Shown here: positions 22,851 through 35,278 of the stretch, one piece after another
How positions within the stretch are numbered: the first letter of the stretch is position 1
Layout of the letters: each line of letters opens with the position of its first letter
NCBI GenBank assembly: GCA_021292165.1
Contig: CM037879.1
Coordinates: forward strand, 250,461,438 to 250,525,437
Reading direction: 5' to 3'
Length of the DNA: 64,000 bases
DNA from: Shinisaurus crocodilurus
Taxonomy: Eukaryota > Chordata > Lepidosauria > Squamata > Shinisauridae
Notes under the pieces: model-generated
What the model was told of the DNA's origin: nothing
Databases searched by the model: none
What the model saw: only the letters and a program-made list of their open reading frames with translations
Made by a program: the position numbers and the translations under genes

Positions 22851-24010
22851 GAGGACAATTATGAGATTCAGAGATTATATTGAAGTTTCTAGTCCTCAAG
22901 ATTGCATGGATAAGTTTTGAAAGTGTGATGGTAAAATACTAAAACCATCAGAATAGAAGTGAAGAAGCCCAGGTTAATTATTGCGATTCCCATCAAAGAT
23001 TTTAATCTTTTCACATTTGAGGGTAACAATTCCCTTCCACCTCCCCAAGTAGTACAAGTCCACCAAATTATAGCTCGTAGAATAAGAAGTGTAAATGTTG
23101 AGCACTTACAGCAACACACCTGCATGCTATACAAATTGCCTGCCCTAACTGCTGCAGCAATACTTTCTTCATGGGCTGGGCTAAAGGTTGATTACTTACA
23201 GCAAATATTTTTATTATTTCAAGAATTTTCATTTCACTCTTTAATTTCATAGGATACATTTGTGGGTACTTTAATATGAGGCTTTCTTGTACTATAGCTG
23301 CTGGATCATCAGGAAACAGGTGTTATCATGGTAGCATTAAGAAGGTGAAGTTGAAGTTAAGAATCAGAAGAACGTTTTGCAAGCTCACCAGATAGAACTA
23401 AATTGATGGGCTCCATTGGCCCCATCTTAGCAGTGTGCATTTTAATCCCTGATTATGGTGTTGATTCTAGGCAGAATTCTTTGTTATTATTCTACCTGAG
23501 AGTTTAAATAGGCTTGCGCTATCAAAAGATGGATAAACCATATCCATTCTTAAAATTTCATTTTGAAGTAGTTTAATCTTGCTTGTTTCTACAGATTGTG
23601 AATCCATCCATCTCTAAGGGCAAATAAAGATGTTCTCTTCCACCTGAGTCAATTGGGGCAAAGGGATTATGAGGGTGGCATTTGGTACTTGTTATTACCC
23701 TTCCATCATATTGGCCCGGTTCGTACATGACGACAACCTAGGTTTGTCAGGGGAGAGACAAGCCAAAGTTCCTGGTTCACAAGTCAAGGCAAACAACCCA
23801 GGAACAGAGTGTCCCTGAGTTCTTTACCCGCTCCTGCTCACGGCAGGAGTGATTAGGCAGTGTACACCAGCATGCTCATTCATTCACAGTAATGCAGAAC
23901 TGTTTAAAATTCTGGATTATTGTGATGTGCCTGGGCCGCTTGGTTCCTGCTGTGCATAGCCTAGTATATGGATTTGAGTATATTCTCTCCCTTTCTCTGT
24001 GCATGCGTAC
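22851..24010. other. Intronic sequence with a small MITE-like piece
   Basis: About 23715-23860 begins GGCCCGGTTCGTACATGACG and carries CAACCTAGGTTTGTC / GACAAGCC motifs, like one end of the GGTTCA...CCATGG MITE group. The rest is unassigned. Confidence 0.35.
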
Positions 24011-25274
24011 TAGGGCTGTGCACGGCCCCTCCGATCTGATTCCGATTCCAATCTGTGTAATCGGGATCGGGCCCAATTATGATTTCATCTGATCTGTATC
24101 TATTCCGATTCAGTTACGATTACGCGGAATTGATTATGGTAACGGAATCGATTCTGTCTAGTTTTTTCCATAGACTTGCATGGGGGGGGGGGAGACATCT
24201 TTCACTGCTTCATTTTAAAAGATAGAAACATGAACCTGGTGAAATTTCAGATGTCCTCAAGCTGCTTATGCCCCCCAGATTTCAGACACATGGGTGTGGG
24301 GTGGGTGGGTAAACTTCACCTGTTGAATTTGTGCCAACCCTGACAATTTTTAAACAAAAAGAAAGGGATTGCCCTGCATGCACTGACCACCCCCATGAAT
24401 ACACACTTTCCTCTGAGTAAGTCCCATTGAACGTAATAGGGCTTACGTACTTCTGGTGTGTGTGTGTGTGTGTGTGCACGTGCATGTGTGCCCGCACCCC
24501 AAAAGAGAAGGAGGTGGAGGCAGCACCTCCGTGTTTGGGGGTGAGGGGTGGGTGGGTAAACTTCACCTGTTGAATTTTTGCTAAGAGTAATTCTGGCATG
24601 AAAACGCTGAACAGAAGGCCAGCAGGTTCAAACACTCGCTCACTGCCATAAGCTATGAACAAAAAGGACTTTAATTGTCCTAAACTAAATCCTAATAAAA
24701 GATTTTAAAAACCTAGGATATATTAAAACAAAGCAATTAGGAGCCCGAGGCGACAAACGCTTCAGCCCCCCTTCCCCAAACTGGGGTCAGAAGTAAAGAA
24801 ACATAAATGGATTTGTTTGTATTCAAAATGAAGCTACTCCTAAATGAAATAATATTGAGGAATAAATCAAAAGAAATCCAAAAAGAGACACCCACCCCCT
24901 TGAGCAAGCGGCAACTGATCCAAACACACACAGAGAAATAAAAACAAAGCATGGATCTCCCTTAGCCCTCCTCCAGCCAGCGTCTCTAGCTATTGAAGAA
25001 GGGCAACTTCCTCATTAGCACCATTGGGTAATGGTGCTGCCAATAATACTCTCCCCCTCCTCCCCCTCCCCGTTCCATTCAGAAATGGGGGGAAGGAGCT
25101 TCCTGCCTGGCTGCTCACCCAGATCAATGTAATCGCCTGTAATCAAATGGAACCAATGGCAGCCGATTACATCTGATCTGGGTGTGAGTCGGTCTGATTC
25201 GACCGTAATCAAAACATAACCCAGATCAGGCTGATTCGATTCGGGTTCAAGACGTGATTACGTGCACAGCCCTA
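24011..25274. mobile_element. Non-autonomous hAT element, 8-bp target duplication
   Basis: Perfect terminal inverted repeats TAGGGCTGTGCACG and CGTGCACAGCCCTA bound a 1264-bp element. An exact 8-bp duplication ATGCGTAC lies at 24003-24010 and 25275-25282. Subterminal blocks are rich in GATTCGATTCGG and TCTGATC motifs in opposite orientation at the two ends, plausible transposase-binding repeats. Inside there is a direct repeat of GGGTGGGTAAACTTCACCTG (about 24304 and 24551), a TG microsatellite (24455-24476) and a fragment of another MITE (GAGTAAGTCCCATTGAACG). No transposase frame is present. Confidence 0.9.
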
Positions 25275-25564
25275 ATGCGTACATCAGAATGTGTTCATAT
25301 GGATCACTCATCTTAAAGGCAAAAAAATCCCAGCTTAAACTTTTCTTTTGCTTGATGGTTGATCATTGTTAAGGAACGAGGAAAAGTTTGGCTGTAAATG
25401 ATACAATCATGAGGAAAAATAAATGAAGAGGGCTGGTGAATTAAAGCATATATAAAGTAGTGGAGTAGAGGGAAATCCTTGTTCCAGTGTGGCCAAATTA
25501 AAAATAGAGATACTAGTGCTTATTGGAACAGTGGGCGTCACCAGGATGCTTGTATGAAATGTCC

Positions 25565-25762
25565 TTATAATAAGTCAGACTTTTGGCTTATTGATTCCAG
25601 TCCTGTCTACTATGACTGGCAGTAAACTGTTGGCATCTAGAGCATAGAGAGGTTATTGCCAGTCCTGCTATCGAAGATCCTTTAGTTGGATATGTCAGGG
25701 ATTGAACGTGGGCCTTTCTGCATGGGAAGCATGTGTTCTACCACTGAGCTATGGCTCCTGTC
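25565..25762 (-). mobile_element. tRNA-derived SINE, antisense
   Basis: On the minus strand the head reads AGCCATAGCTCAGTGGTAGA (tRNA A-box like) followed by GTTCAATCCC (B-box) at tRNA spacing. A degenerate body and tail follow, matching a SINE common in reptiles with a 'gactggcag' core in antisense. It is a SINE rather than a tRNA gene because the acceptor-stem pairing is lost and a long body follows. Confidence 0.7.
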
Positions 25763-26519
25763 TCAGGGCCTTTAGTTCTTCTATTTACAATGGGCCTTGG
25801 GTACCAACACTCTAAAAATCATATGCAGTGTTTTTATCAGGATCTGAAGAATCACTGAAGGCAACTTAAAGTCTTAATGATATCATACTGTAAATATATG
25901 GACCCTAAAGGTGTACTGCTCAAAATGTGCACTAAACCTACTTTAACTGTGGCTTGAATCGAAAGATGGTGTTGTGTGATCAGATAGTTCCCTGATTTTT
26001 TTATCCTTTAGTCTTCCTGCTGCTCCCCCCCCCATCCCCATTATACATCCCATGTTGTTCCAGAGGGTTCCCTAATCCTTAGGAATCTGCACATTGAACT
26101 TCAACAGGAATGGGGAGACAGGAAAACTCCATTCCCTGAGTGAAATGCAGCTCATGGAAGTTAGGATTCAAACCATTATCTCTTATTAGCAGAAGAAGCA
26201 TTGGCACAAATTCCTCCCTTCCACTAATTTCTGAAATGTAAGAATGATTCTCAGTCGCTTAGGTTTCAGCCTTTCTTATGCTTATCATTTGAGGACGACC
26301 ATGAAATCTTGTAACTATTATCTCCACATAGAAACTGTAGTAGGAGCACGATCCAACCAAAGTTAAGTGGATTTATGTCCCCACTGACCTCCATATGAGA
26401 GTTGTGTACGTGTTTAATTTCTCTTCCATTAAAATTTTAATGGAACTTTTTAGCCAGCTTATATATGTTTTGAATTCTTTGTTACATTGTGTTTGAATAG
26501 CAATATTACAATTACCATA
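25763..26519. other. Intronic sequence, nothing recognised
   Basis: Contains one MITE-like end (GATCCAACCAAAGTTAAG, near 26350). Otherwise unassigned. Confidence 0.4.
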
Positions 26520-26695
26520 ACATTTATTTATAAAATTACCAACAGCAGAAAAACATAAAGTAATAGAATGCTTGGCATTTCCCTGAAAGCCTCAAGAGAA
26601 GGGGCTGTGTTTCTCAAAAGAGAAAGTTCCACAACCTAGAAGCTGCAACTGAGAAGGCTCAGTCCTGCCACAGGAAGGCAGAGGGGTGTACTTAA
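26520..26695 (-). mobile_element. L2-like LINE 3' fragment, antisense
   Basis: CATTTATTTATAAAATTACC then AGAAAGTTCCACAACCTAGA and GCAACTGAGAAGGCTCAGTC are the untranslated landmarks of the L2-like 3' region seen at 15866-16290 (there TTTCCATAGATGG and GGAGAAGGCTCATTCTC). Confidence 0.5.
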
Positions 26696-27042
26696 TTTTT
26701 CCCCACTTCATAAAATAGGGTTGGGCTTTGGTGCACCTAATGAAGAAGGAATACTTGGAATACCACAAACGAAAATTGTGTGTCCTGCAACAGGGTTTGT
26801 TTCATGGATAGAAGTTATCTGGAATAGTCTGTCTTTTTTAGATCATAATGAGCAGGCGGTTTCAGGGGGGAGGCATACTCCCAGGCATGCTGTGCCCAAG
26901 CCATATAGTGTTATAGATAATTACTATCCTTTTGAATTGTAGGGTTATAGCCTGTGAAAACTTGCATATTTTTAATAATCTATTGCCAATAGATGGGCTG
27001 CAACGTTGTATACTAGCTACTCCTGCTTCAGTATGCTGTAGA
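26696..27042. other. Intronic sequence, nothing recognised
   Basis: No supported feature. Confidence 0.4.
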
Positions 27043-27120
27043 GCAGTGGTTCCCAACCTTGGGTCCCCAGATGTTACTGAACTACAGCTCCCAGCATCCC
27101 TTGTCATTAGAGCCATGCTG
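27043..27120. mobile_element. hAT-type element end fragment
   Basis: CAGTGGTTCCCAACCTTGGG followed by TCCCCAGATGTTACTGAACT and ACAGCTCCCAGCATCCC is the terminal part of a hAT family common in lizards. The opposite terminus and target duplication were not found. Confidence 0.5.
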
Positions 27121-29872
27121 GCAGTTGCTAGAATAGTTAAAATATACTGGTTTTATACTGAATAATCCCTTTTAAATACTACCTAGGAGTATACTTCAGA
27201 ACCATTGGTCATGCAGCTCACAGCCTTTTGCATTACAGGATTCTAACTGCTTTAGAGGCAAGTGGACAAGTATAAAATTAAAGACTTCAGTTTGGCTCCC
27301 TCTATATACATGTAAAGACACAAAGCAAAATACCTACTTATTAGAGGACTTAGGACAGAATCCAAAGAATCTTAATACTTTCCCCACAAACTGAAGGGGT
27401 CTTTAGACTGGTTTTGGGGTGTTCTTTTACAAACATCACCCCCCATGCTATCTGACAAACTACTTTTGGGGGGGGGGCGTTTCTAAAAGAAGTTTCTTAT
27501 ATGTACTTGGTGAGGATGGGGTCAGGTGCTAAAAGTAAATAAAATCTTCTGACCAATGTAAGCTCCTTGTGTGAACTGTACCATCTCTTTCGGATCCCAG
27601 CCCAGAGTTTTCCAGAAGGCAGGGTGGGGCATGTTGACTTGGCATAACTGTTTTCCCATGAGGAAAGTAAATTTTCATGCTGGTTGGTCGGTACTTTTCT
27701 AAATATTCATAATTTGCTGTAATAATGCAGCACATGGCCTGTTCTATTTATTAATGACTGGCCTCAAATCAGATATTTTAATAGAGGCTCATGAATTCAG
27801 TTTTAAGAGGTTATTAATGTAGACTTGTCACTAAGCGAATATTTCTTTTTAAACTAGGATATTCTTTAAAAAGCAATATAACATGGAAAAAACTGATTGT
27901 AATTTCTTAAATTGTTTTTTTAATCATCTTTTTTCATCCACCCTGTCACCAACAGAAGAGGCCAACTTTTATCAAGCTTTCCATTATTAGTTCAGATATT
28001 TACTAAATAAAAGTACATACCAGTTGCTTCCTTGATGAAAATCAGCAAGGTTTCTTTCGTTGCAAATTTATTTTTATTGTATTTTCAAACATAACAAATA
28101 ATGAGCTTGAATACAAATGAGAATTGTGTGGTTCTTGAGTTAGAATTGATATCATATGTGATTATAGATAGATAGATAGATAGATAGATCACATCACATA
28201 ATATTTATGGAACTAGGGTCTTTCTCAAAACTGCATTATGACAGCACATTTTTCCAGAAGAACATCTGAGACTCCAGTGGATGTACATATGAATCTATGA
28301 CAGGATATCTCTGGAAATCTTATCTTTTTTTACCATTCAGCTTTTAGTGGTTATAATTAGAGCCTTTATGCTAAGTACAACAGTACACTTGAAGTATATA
28401 TTTCCCAGATAAGAACAGTATTTGCACCATTTGAGAAAATTGCTTATTTCATGACTTATTTGCTCATGTACATCTAGCTGTGCTAGAATACTAACTAGAG
28501 GTTCATGTACATACAGCAAACATATATTGTATTTCTATTTAAAATATAGATTTCTGTTTGTCTCTCTTGTGTCCATTCAAAGACACCGGGCTTGTCACAT
28601 ATAATGGTGGGAATCTCTGGATTTAGAGAAATGCTGGATTTGGCCATGATTATGCATAGGATTCTCACCTAACCATGATTTTAAACCAGTATGACTCCGG
28701 GATCAACTTCACTGAACTGTGATTAAGTGCAGGGAGTGATGGGTGGGATTGACTCGGGGGAGGGAAATTTTGCAATAGCTGGTCATTTTCCATTCTTGAA
28801 CAGCAGTATGTTTCCTGCCAGCAAACTTGTATCTTAAAAAAAAGTTTTGTGTGGAGTATCCCTTTGTGCTCAATACTAGTGTCCCACACTAATTAAAGAA
28901 CAGTGGCCAGGAATCTCTCAATTTTCACCATTTCTCCCTTCAGCCTCTTGTGCCCTATCCCCCCAAAAACTGCTCTGATGGGTTGTGGGGGAATCTCCGT
29001 TGCAAGAGGAGGAGGAATCTGTGAAAATGGCCTTCCTTCCTTCTGCCAGTGGGATCCTCTGCTAGATCTTGGTCCTGTCCATAAATGGAAGGGCTCCATC
29101 TGTTCACAGATGCCTAGTGAGGATTCAGTGTTGATTTCTGTAATTGAGGGCCATTGTGAGAGGTCCTCTTATTGCCACCGCTAGAGTAACCGAGAAACAG
29201 AATCCAGAACTGTGCTTTGCAGATGGAAGCAGGCTTGACTGTTGTTGGCTAGGATCACCAAGAGTAGGAAACTGGCGTACTGCCATCCCTGACTGCACCC
29301 TTTCATTTTCTTCCTTGTAGGTCCATTGTTGCCTTTTATTCCTATTGGTAAAAGTAAAATGCTGCATTTGATGACAAAGGCAGGATTGGGAGCAAGAGTG
29401 CCCACCATCCCTGATGGTGGGTGGCCTTTCCTCCACTTGGAGGTCATGGGGGCAGGAAGTATGTTGCTCCTTTCCCTTCTGTCGCCATTTTGGGATGATA
29501 AGGCGGGAGGACAATAGACTTTTTGGGGTTGGATGTGCTATAGGAAGCGTTTGACCCGGGGCCTGGAGCTTGTTTGGTTTGAGGGAACAGAGAGGAGGGC
29601 TAGGTTTTGACAAACATGCTTGCCCTTTGCTCTGTCTGTGGATATAGCTTATTGCACTAGCTTTGTAGACAAAATAAAATGATATTTAGATTCTGCCTGA
29701 TATCTGTAAAATTCTAAACGTCTGCACACTGCTACTTGAGCAATAAATGTCTAACAAATTATTAAACATCTTTTTATTCTGGTACTCCTACACATCTGGT
29801 CCTCATTTACGATAGTTAGCAGTGCATTTAGGAGAATGACAAAAGACCAGGGATAACATTTCTATTTTTAAA
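27121..29872. other. Intronic sequence, no gene recognised
   Basis: Includes a (GATA)n microsatellite (28160-28189), a G-run near 27470 and otherwise unassigned DNA. Open frames around 28903-29613 overlap on both strands and have no recognisable content. Confidence 0.4.
28160..28189. repeat. (GATA)n microsatellite
   Basis: About seven tandem TAGA units. Confidence 0.9.
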
Positions 29873-30325
29873 TGCCATGATCCATTAGGCTTAGGAGGAA
29901 GGCCTGGGTACAAAGTTGTGTTTGACCACTGGGTAACCTTGGACCAATCACAATCTCTCAGGAAACCTACTTCACAGTGTTGTTGTGACAATAAAAAGGG
30001 GGAAATTCCATGGGCTTGATCCAGTCCACCACAAGTATAGGGCATTTCCCGCCCTCACGTGCATATGCACAAACACACACATACCCAGTGGAGGCTACTT
30101 GGCATACCAGGTTATTATGAGGAATGGGAGGCCTGCACTCATGTCCCATAATGACCTGGTGTGCTGAATGCCTCGGCAGGCTATGTGTGTGGGTTGTGGG
30201 ACAGAGCTCTATTATTGCCTGTGGGAATCTCTCTGTTGGTGGGTCCTGCAGCTGGAGTGGACTGGATCAGGTCTTTTGTGAGCCACTCTGAACTCCTTGA
30301 AGGAAGGGTGTAATACCAACATAAG
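29873..30325 (+). mobile_element. Old Sauria-type SINE split by a MITE
   Basis: The left part contains ACTGGGTAACCTTGGACCAA, CAATCTCTCAGGAAACCTAC and TTCACAGTGTTGTTGTGAC, the body of Sauria-type SINEs. The right part after the insertion, GTGAGCCACTCTGAACTCCT followed by TGAAGGAAGGG, is the SINE's terminal region. The two halves are separated by the palindromic element at about 30014-30275. Confidence 0.65.
30014..30275. mobile_element. Palindromic MITE nested in a SINE
   Basis: Ends CTTGATCCAGTCCACCAC and GGAGTGGACTGGATCAGG are inverted repeats. Further in, AAACACACACATACC faces GCTATGTGTGTGGGTTG, and ACCAGGTTATTATG faces CATAATGACCTGGT. The whole element is a near-palindrome centred about 30135. 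Non-coding. The target duplication is not clear. Confidence 0.7.
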
Positions 30326-33300
30326 ACATAAAAATTATATATGACTGTAACATCTCAGTTCATATAATTACCCTTCTGATACTGGTTCATGATGAATGAA
30401 AACATAATGGAATTGTCATAACTTTCTAAAATTATAGAATAGTTGAATTTAATAACTATATTCCTGAAGATTGAACTTCATCTCCTACCATAAAAATGTT
30501 AACAAGGAAATAACATGAGAAAATATGCCGTTTAACATTTGTGTTGAGTGCATTATTTGAAGACTGTTGCTGTCCATGCAGGATATCTGCTGATCTGTCT
30601 GTCCTACTCAGAGAGCATTATGGAGTTAATCTTTGGTGAAGAACATGCTCCTTTATTTGTATAACTTTGCATATAGAGGCAGGAAGACTTGATTCATGCT
30701 CTGCTCCTGTGTTCACACCCGTTCCAGTGCTTCGTCTGATTCTATTTTTAGCCTTGTTGCCAGGCAGATCTTTCCGTGTTTCCTGCTGATTCTCAGCCTC
30801 TGGTATTGATGGGCTTATACAAACCGATCTTCAGCAGCCAACCAGCGTGACTATGCAAATCTGCAGTCAGTTGTCTGACATAAGACTAGTGAAGTATACT
30901 TTCTGTTGCTCGGCTTGCTGATAAGATGGCAACATGGCTTCAGGGGACTCCTTGTTAGGGTATCTTTTCTACACATGCAAAATATACTGTCATTTTTAAT
31001 GTAAAGGTAAACCAGTAGCATACATGAAGAAAAGCTAATTCAGTATTGTATCCAGGCTTTAATTTGTCATTCCTCCCAATCTTGAAGTCCTGCCTACTTG
31101 ATCCACATTCATGACTTTGATATGAGGTTGGCAGTGACCTCTATCTGTGGCTGTGCATGTGCAAGCAGATGCATTTCATTTCCCTGAAGAAAGAAATTCT
31201 CCTAAGGAAAGAAGAAGTAGGCAAACAATATGTTGTTTCTGAGAAATCAGTTGGATACAGCTTAGGTAGGTTTTCAAATTGGCCTTTTTGATAGTGAACA
31301 TTACAGTCTCTGTAATAGAATATTTAAATTATTAGCGCTGTATGGTTCTTTAAAATTGCTAGTTTCTTAATGCTGAATCTCCATATTTTAAAGTTCTTTA
31401 TGATTGTGGTACATTTCTGTCAAATTTTATTAGTGATCTTAGAGGGCTACTGTTGATGACATCAGACTGTTGTGAGATGAGGTATTAAATACAATTACAA
31501 ATGTCACACTTGCATCATCTCAGCTTATAGTACAAGTTCATGTACTGCAAAAGAAAGCAGTTACAAGTGTAAGCATCGTAGGCTAGTAGGTTTTCCTCTT
31601 CTTTTGGCACATTCCCATCCTTGGTAATGTTAAATATTGTGTAGCCTTAAGTATCAAATAAATTACTTGCTGCTTCAAAATGGATGACTTCATTAGGTGC
31701 TGAAAATCTAAATGAGAAAGATTTTTTCATATTAAATTTCTAAAAGCCATGGGTTTCAATGCCTCTTCCTGGTCTAGTAGCTGATATCCGCATGCATGGG
31801 TGTTTGTGAAAAAGATAGCTTTGCACATGCTATTTTGTGGTGTGCTTCATAATTTTAACTTGAAATGGAACAGTGTCATATTGCTGTTTTTGCATGATCT
31901 AACTCTTGCTTAGTGCGCTGTATGAAAACACATTTTCCCCTCGTGAGCACAAAATCTATTGCAGCCCCCATTCCCTGCCTCGCATATACGAGACATGTGG
32001 ACAGTGGGGGCAGGACTCTAGTGACAACTCCAAGGTCAATCCTAACCTCATGACAAGATGAGATATTACTCCTTGCGCTAGGGGCAATATTACCACCACA
32101 GTGCAGGGCCTGTAGTCAAGAGTACATTTGAAAAATGTGGTCAGGCACATGCTGATACGAATTGCATACTGGCACAGGTCCTGCCCCATGGGGGTGGGGA
32201 GGAGAAAGAGAGGTCATAATATATTTATATATTTACAGTCCAAACCACAGAAGGAGGGACACTGAGAATGGACAGTGAGCTGGAAAAATAAACTGCCCCC
32301 AGAATTGAGCAGTAAGCCATCATAATCCTTTGATTTGTCTGGCACCATTGATCTGCAAAGGTTGTAGACCAGCTTGCAATTGCTTAAGTTGCTGATTCTG
32401 CAATAGATCTGCAGGCACCTGTATATTTGAGGTGTTCAGAAACCGCTTTGTGTGTTACTGAATTTGGAGGTAACATGAAGTGCAAGTGCTTGAGTGGCTT
32501 GTTCTCCATGCTTCCCCCCCTCCCTTAATTGACTGAAGTGAAGCTCTCTTGAACAGAGGTGTGCAAGTTGTCTTTTCCTTGGTGACTTGCATATCTTACT
32601 GATGTAGGAAATACGTAATTTTGAATCTGAGATAGGCTACTTGTTTGTTTCACAGTTTCCGAACCTGTTACAGTTTAAACCTCCAGTTCCACACCTCTCT
32701 GGCCAGCTTAACACCCATGTGTTTTAAGCAACAATTGAAGCTTTTGGCTTAAATTTAATAAATTAAACAACATAAAGGACTATGCTTTTAAAGTTTTCTA
32801 AGCATTCTTGTCCAGTAGTGATTTATATCTTTTTTCTTGTTGCTGGGCAGAACTGAGAGTGCATACTCCTGATTGGCTTGAGGAAGCTGATACTCAACCA
32901 CCAATCGGATAAGGTAAAATTGTACTGGGAAAGGACGGTAACAATGAAGCAAAGCTGCCGATTTATTTTTCCTGTGTGAAGATCACACAAACTAAGAGTG
33001 TGGTTACAGCTGGCTCCCTCTTGGGTATGTTTCAGAAATTACAAGGTCTCAAGAAATTAGGGGAGGAGGCGTGCTGTGATTTTATTATTATTATTCCTCA
33101 TTCATGCTATTTCTAAATGTTGAGCATTGTATAAAGGAGCAAAACAGTGTTCTATGTACAAGAGCCTTAAACAGTCCAGTTTTTCTTAATTAAATGTTGA
33201 AGTAAAATAAGCAACAAACGCGCAAATTTTGCAATATAGGTTTAATTCATCTTTTGTGAGCAACGTGCATGTTGTTTTTCTGTTAAAGATTTATTCTGAA

Positions 33301-33948
33301 TATTTGTTAACTTTGTAGCATGTAAGTTATTTTATAGAAAACAAGCAAATGTTGATACACAATTTTAAAACCTCCAATAACCGATGTTTCTAAATAGATA
33401 TGTTTTGTTTTTTGAGAAAAAACTAATTGGTTAATGCAAAATGTGATGAAATAAAATACCAGGGTGAAAATTGTCTATTCACCCAGAACACTGATATCCA
33501 TGCACAAGGCTATTTATACATTCCTCATGTAGCACTTGCAAAAAAAAGAAGAAAAAAGGAATGTTCATTGTTTGCGCATGCAGTTGAATTTTAATGAACT
33601 GTTTGGAAATGTTCCAGCCAGGTTCTAGAAAAGAAGCGTTCCGTTCTTTACTCTTTATGTTGCGAGACTGGAATCTGAGGCCCTTCGTCTAGAACAAGAT
33701 ACCATAGTCAAATACTGTTGTTAATTACTTTGCAGACAAATGCAAGTCAGACTTCCTAGCAGGTTTACAATGGACACTATATGGTTACATAATTTTCTTC
33801 TCTTACAGGTTATATTTGTGTGTTGGGCAAATGCTATTTGTGTGTTTGTGACTAATAGAAATGCTGCTCTGGAGTACTTGTATTATGTGGAGAACCACTG
33901 CACAGTCATTTTAGATTCTAGCTTATATTGCTGTGTTCCAGTAACCTC
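30326..33948. other. Intron with RFX-like motif cluster
   Basis: No coding exon was recognised. The segment carries repeated GTTGC-NN-GGC motifs (30756, 30905, 32839), two of which have a CTGATT or CTGATTGG element exactly 30 bp downstream. An octamer-like ATGCAAAT lies near 30854. Confidence 0.4.
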
Positions 33949-34144
33949 TCTCTCTCCCTCCCTCCCTCTCTCTCTCTCTCTCTCTCTCCCTCCCCTCCCC
34001 TCCCCCCTGTTGCCAGGCAAAACTCAAAGAACTAGCAGCTGATTGGCTAACCTTTTCAGCAACTCAAGAGCTGCTCACATGAGTTTATGATTATAGGCTA
34101 ATCCATAGTAGCTATGCTAATACCTTATTTTGTTGCCAAGCAGC
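30756..34144 (+). promoter_or_regulatory. Cluster of RFX1/EP-like sites with CCAAT boxes
   Basis: GTTGCCAGGCAGA (30756), GTTGCTCGGCTTG (30905), GTTGCTGGGCAGA (32839), GTTGCCAGGCAAA (34009) and GTTGCCAAGCAGC (34132) resemble the palindromic RFX1-type site GTTGCNNGGCAAC. At 30786, 32869 and 34039 a CTGATT (CTGATTGGCT, an inverted CCAAT box, in the last two) begins exactly 30 bp after the GTTGC start. The spacing is seen directly. Binding by RFX factors and NF-Y, and any role in ATF7IP expression, is inference. An ancient repeat family is the main alternative. Confidence 0.3.
33949..34008. repeat. CT-rich microsatellite
   Basis: A 60-bp pyrimidine tract of TCTC and CCCT repeats, directly before the GTTGCCAGGCAAA motif at 34009. 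Confidence 0.9.
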
Positions 34145-35278
34145 AGTGATCTCTCTTTAGGGAAAAACAAGGAGGAGGGAAGGGAAAGGAAAACTACCTA
34201 ATTGGGAGGGCAAGGATCCTTTGGGGGATCACTTTAAAATCCACTGGTACACATATTTTATCAAATAAGCATGGAGAGTTACACATTGTTAGTTTGATTT
34301 CTTACCAAGAAAGAAAATAAGCAGTGATTTGAAGAATCCTTTCTGGTAGCAATGACTTCATATTATGGGATAACGGGATAAAATATTTACCATTTTAACG
34401 TGGCTTAATATGGAAGGAAATTTATATTTAGACAGACATTTATTTTTTAGAAATATCATTTGGACCTGTACTGTACAACTTCCTTTCTTTGAAACAAAAT
34501 TACTGAATTCTAACAAGTACTTAGTTTGGCACATAGCCGGTAAGGGCATATCTGTAAGAGGTGTGAGTGTGCTTGGATGCATCTAATCAAGTCAAACAGC
34601 CCCTGGACACAACCATCATTGATATCCCTGTAGTGTGTGGGACAGTGTGAGTGTCATAATTCACACTGGAAGAGATTCAGAATCCATATAATACAGTACC
34701 TTTTTCAAATGCTACTGCCTGTATTTGATTGAAGTGCCCTTAACTGTCTTACAAACTTGTTCATGTGAACTTTAAGAAGCACAAAAGTATTGGAACTCCA
34801 TTTTGAGAAGCATTAAGTATGGATATTCACTGCTAAATAGCACAAGTGTGGACTCACAAAAACAAATAAGTATAAGCCTATCTGCAGGTAAGTAAATAAT
34901 TATACAGCCACTCAATTCTTAAAGAACCGGAAGACATATGAAAGAGAACCCCTGATTGGCTTGCACAAATACAAACAAATTACCTAAATGGGTGATCTAA
35001 TATTGTGATCTAATTCCCTACTGCTTTGTGTTTCGTGTTCCCTTCATTGCCAACAGAGATCTATTAAGTGGCTACAGTGTGCACCCTTGTGGAAATGGAT
35101 TGAAATTGTACTGTAAAGTTGGTTTTACTGCATATGGAATATTTAAGTAGCTTTGCAAAATATCTTTCATTTACTATGCCTAATTATTTAGATCTTGTAT
35201 AATTGAGGTGTGTGTGTGTGTGTGTGTGTGTGTATACATGCATTCAGCTGAGTTTTGGATCCTTAGCAAGATATAGTC
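34145..35278. other. Intronic sequence, nothing recognised
   Basis: Unassigned; ends with a GT microsatellite at 35208-35232. Confidence 0.4.
35208..35232. repeat. (GT)n microsatellite
   Basis: About 12 consecutive GT dinucleotides. Confidence 0.95.

Noticed and set aside
25690..25762. A tRNA gene on the minus strand (A-box and B-box present)
   Set aside because: The acceptor stem is lost and a SINE body continues.
28903..29613. Overlapping frames of up to 162 codons near 29 kb
   Set aside because: They are open on both strands over the same bases, with no known motif or splice context; likely chance in locally GC-richer DNA.
30756..34144. Exact MHC class II SXY regulatory module
   Set aside because: The Y-box sequence fits, but the X-box lies in a different form and distance, and there is no X2/CRE or S-box.
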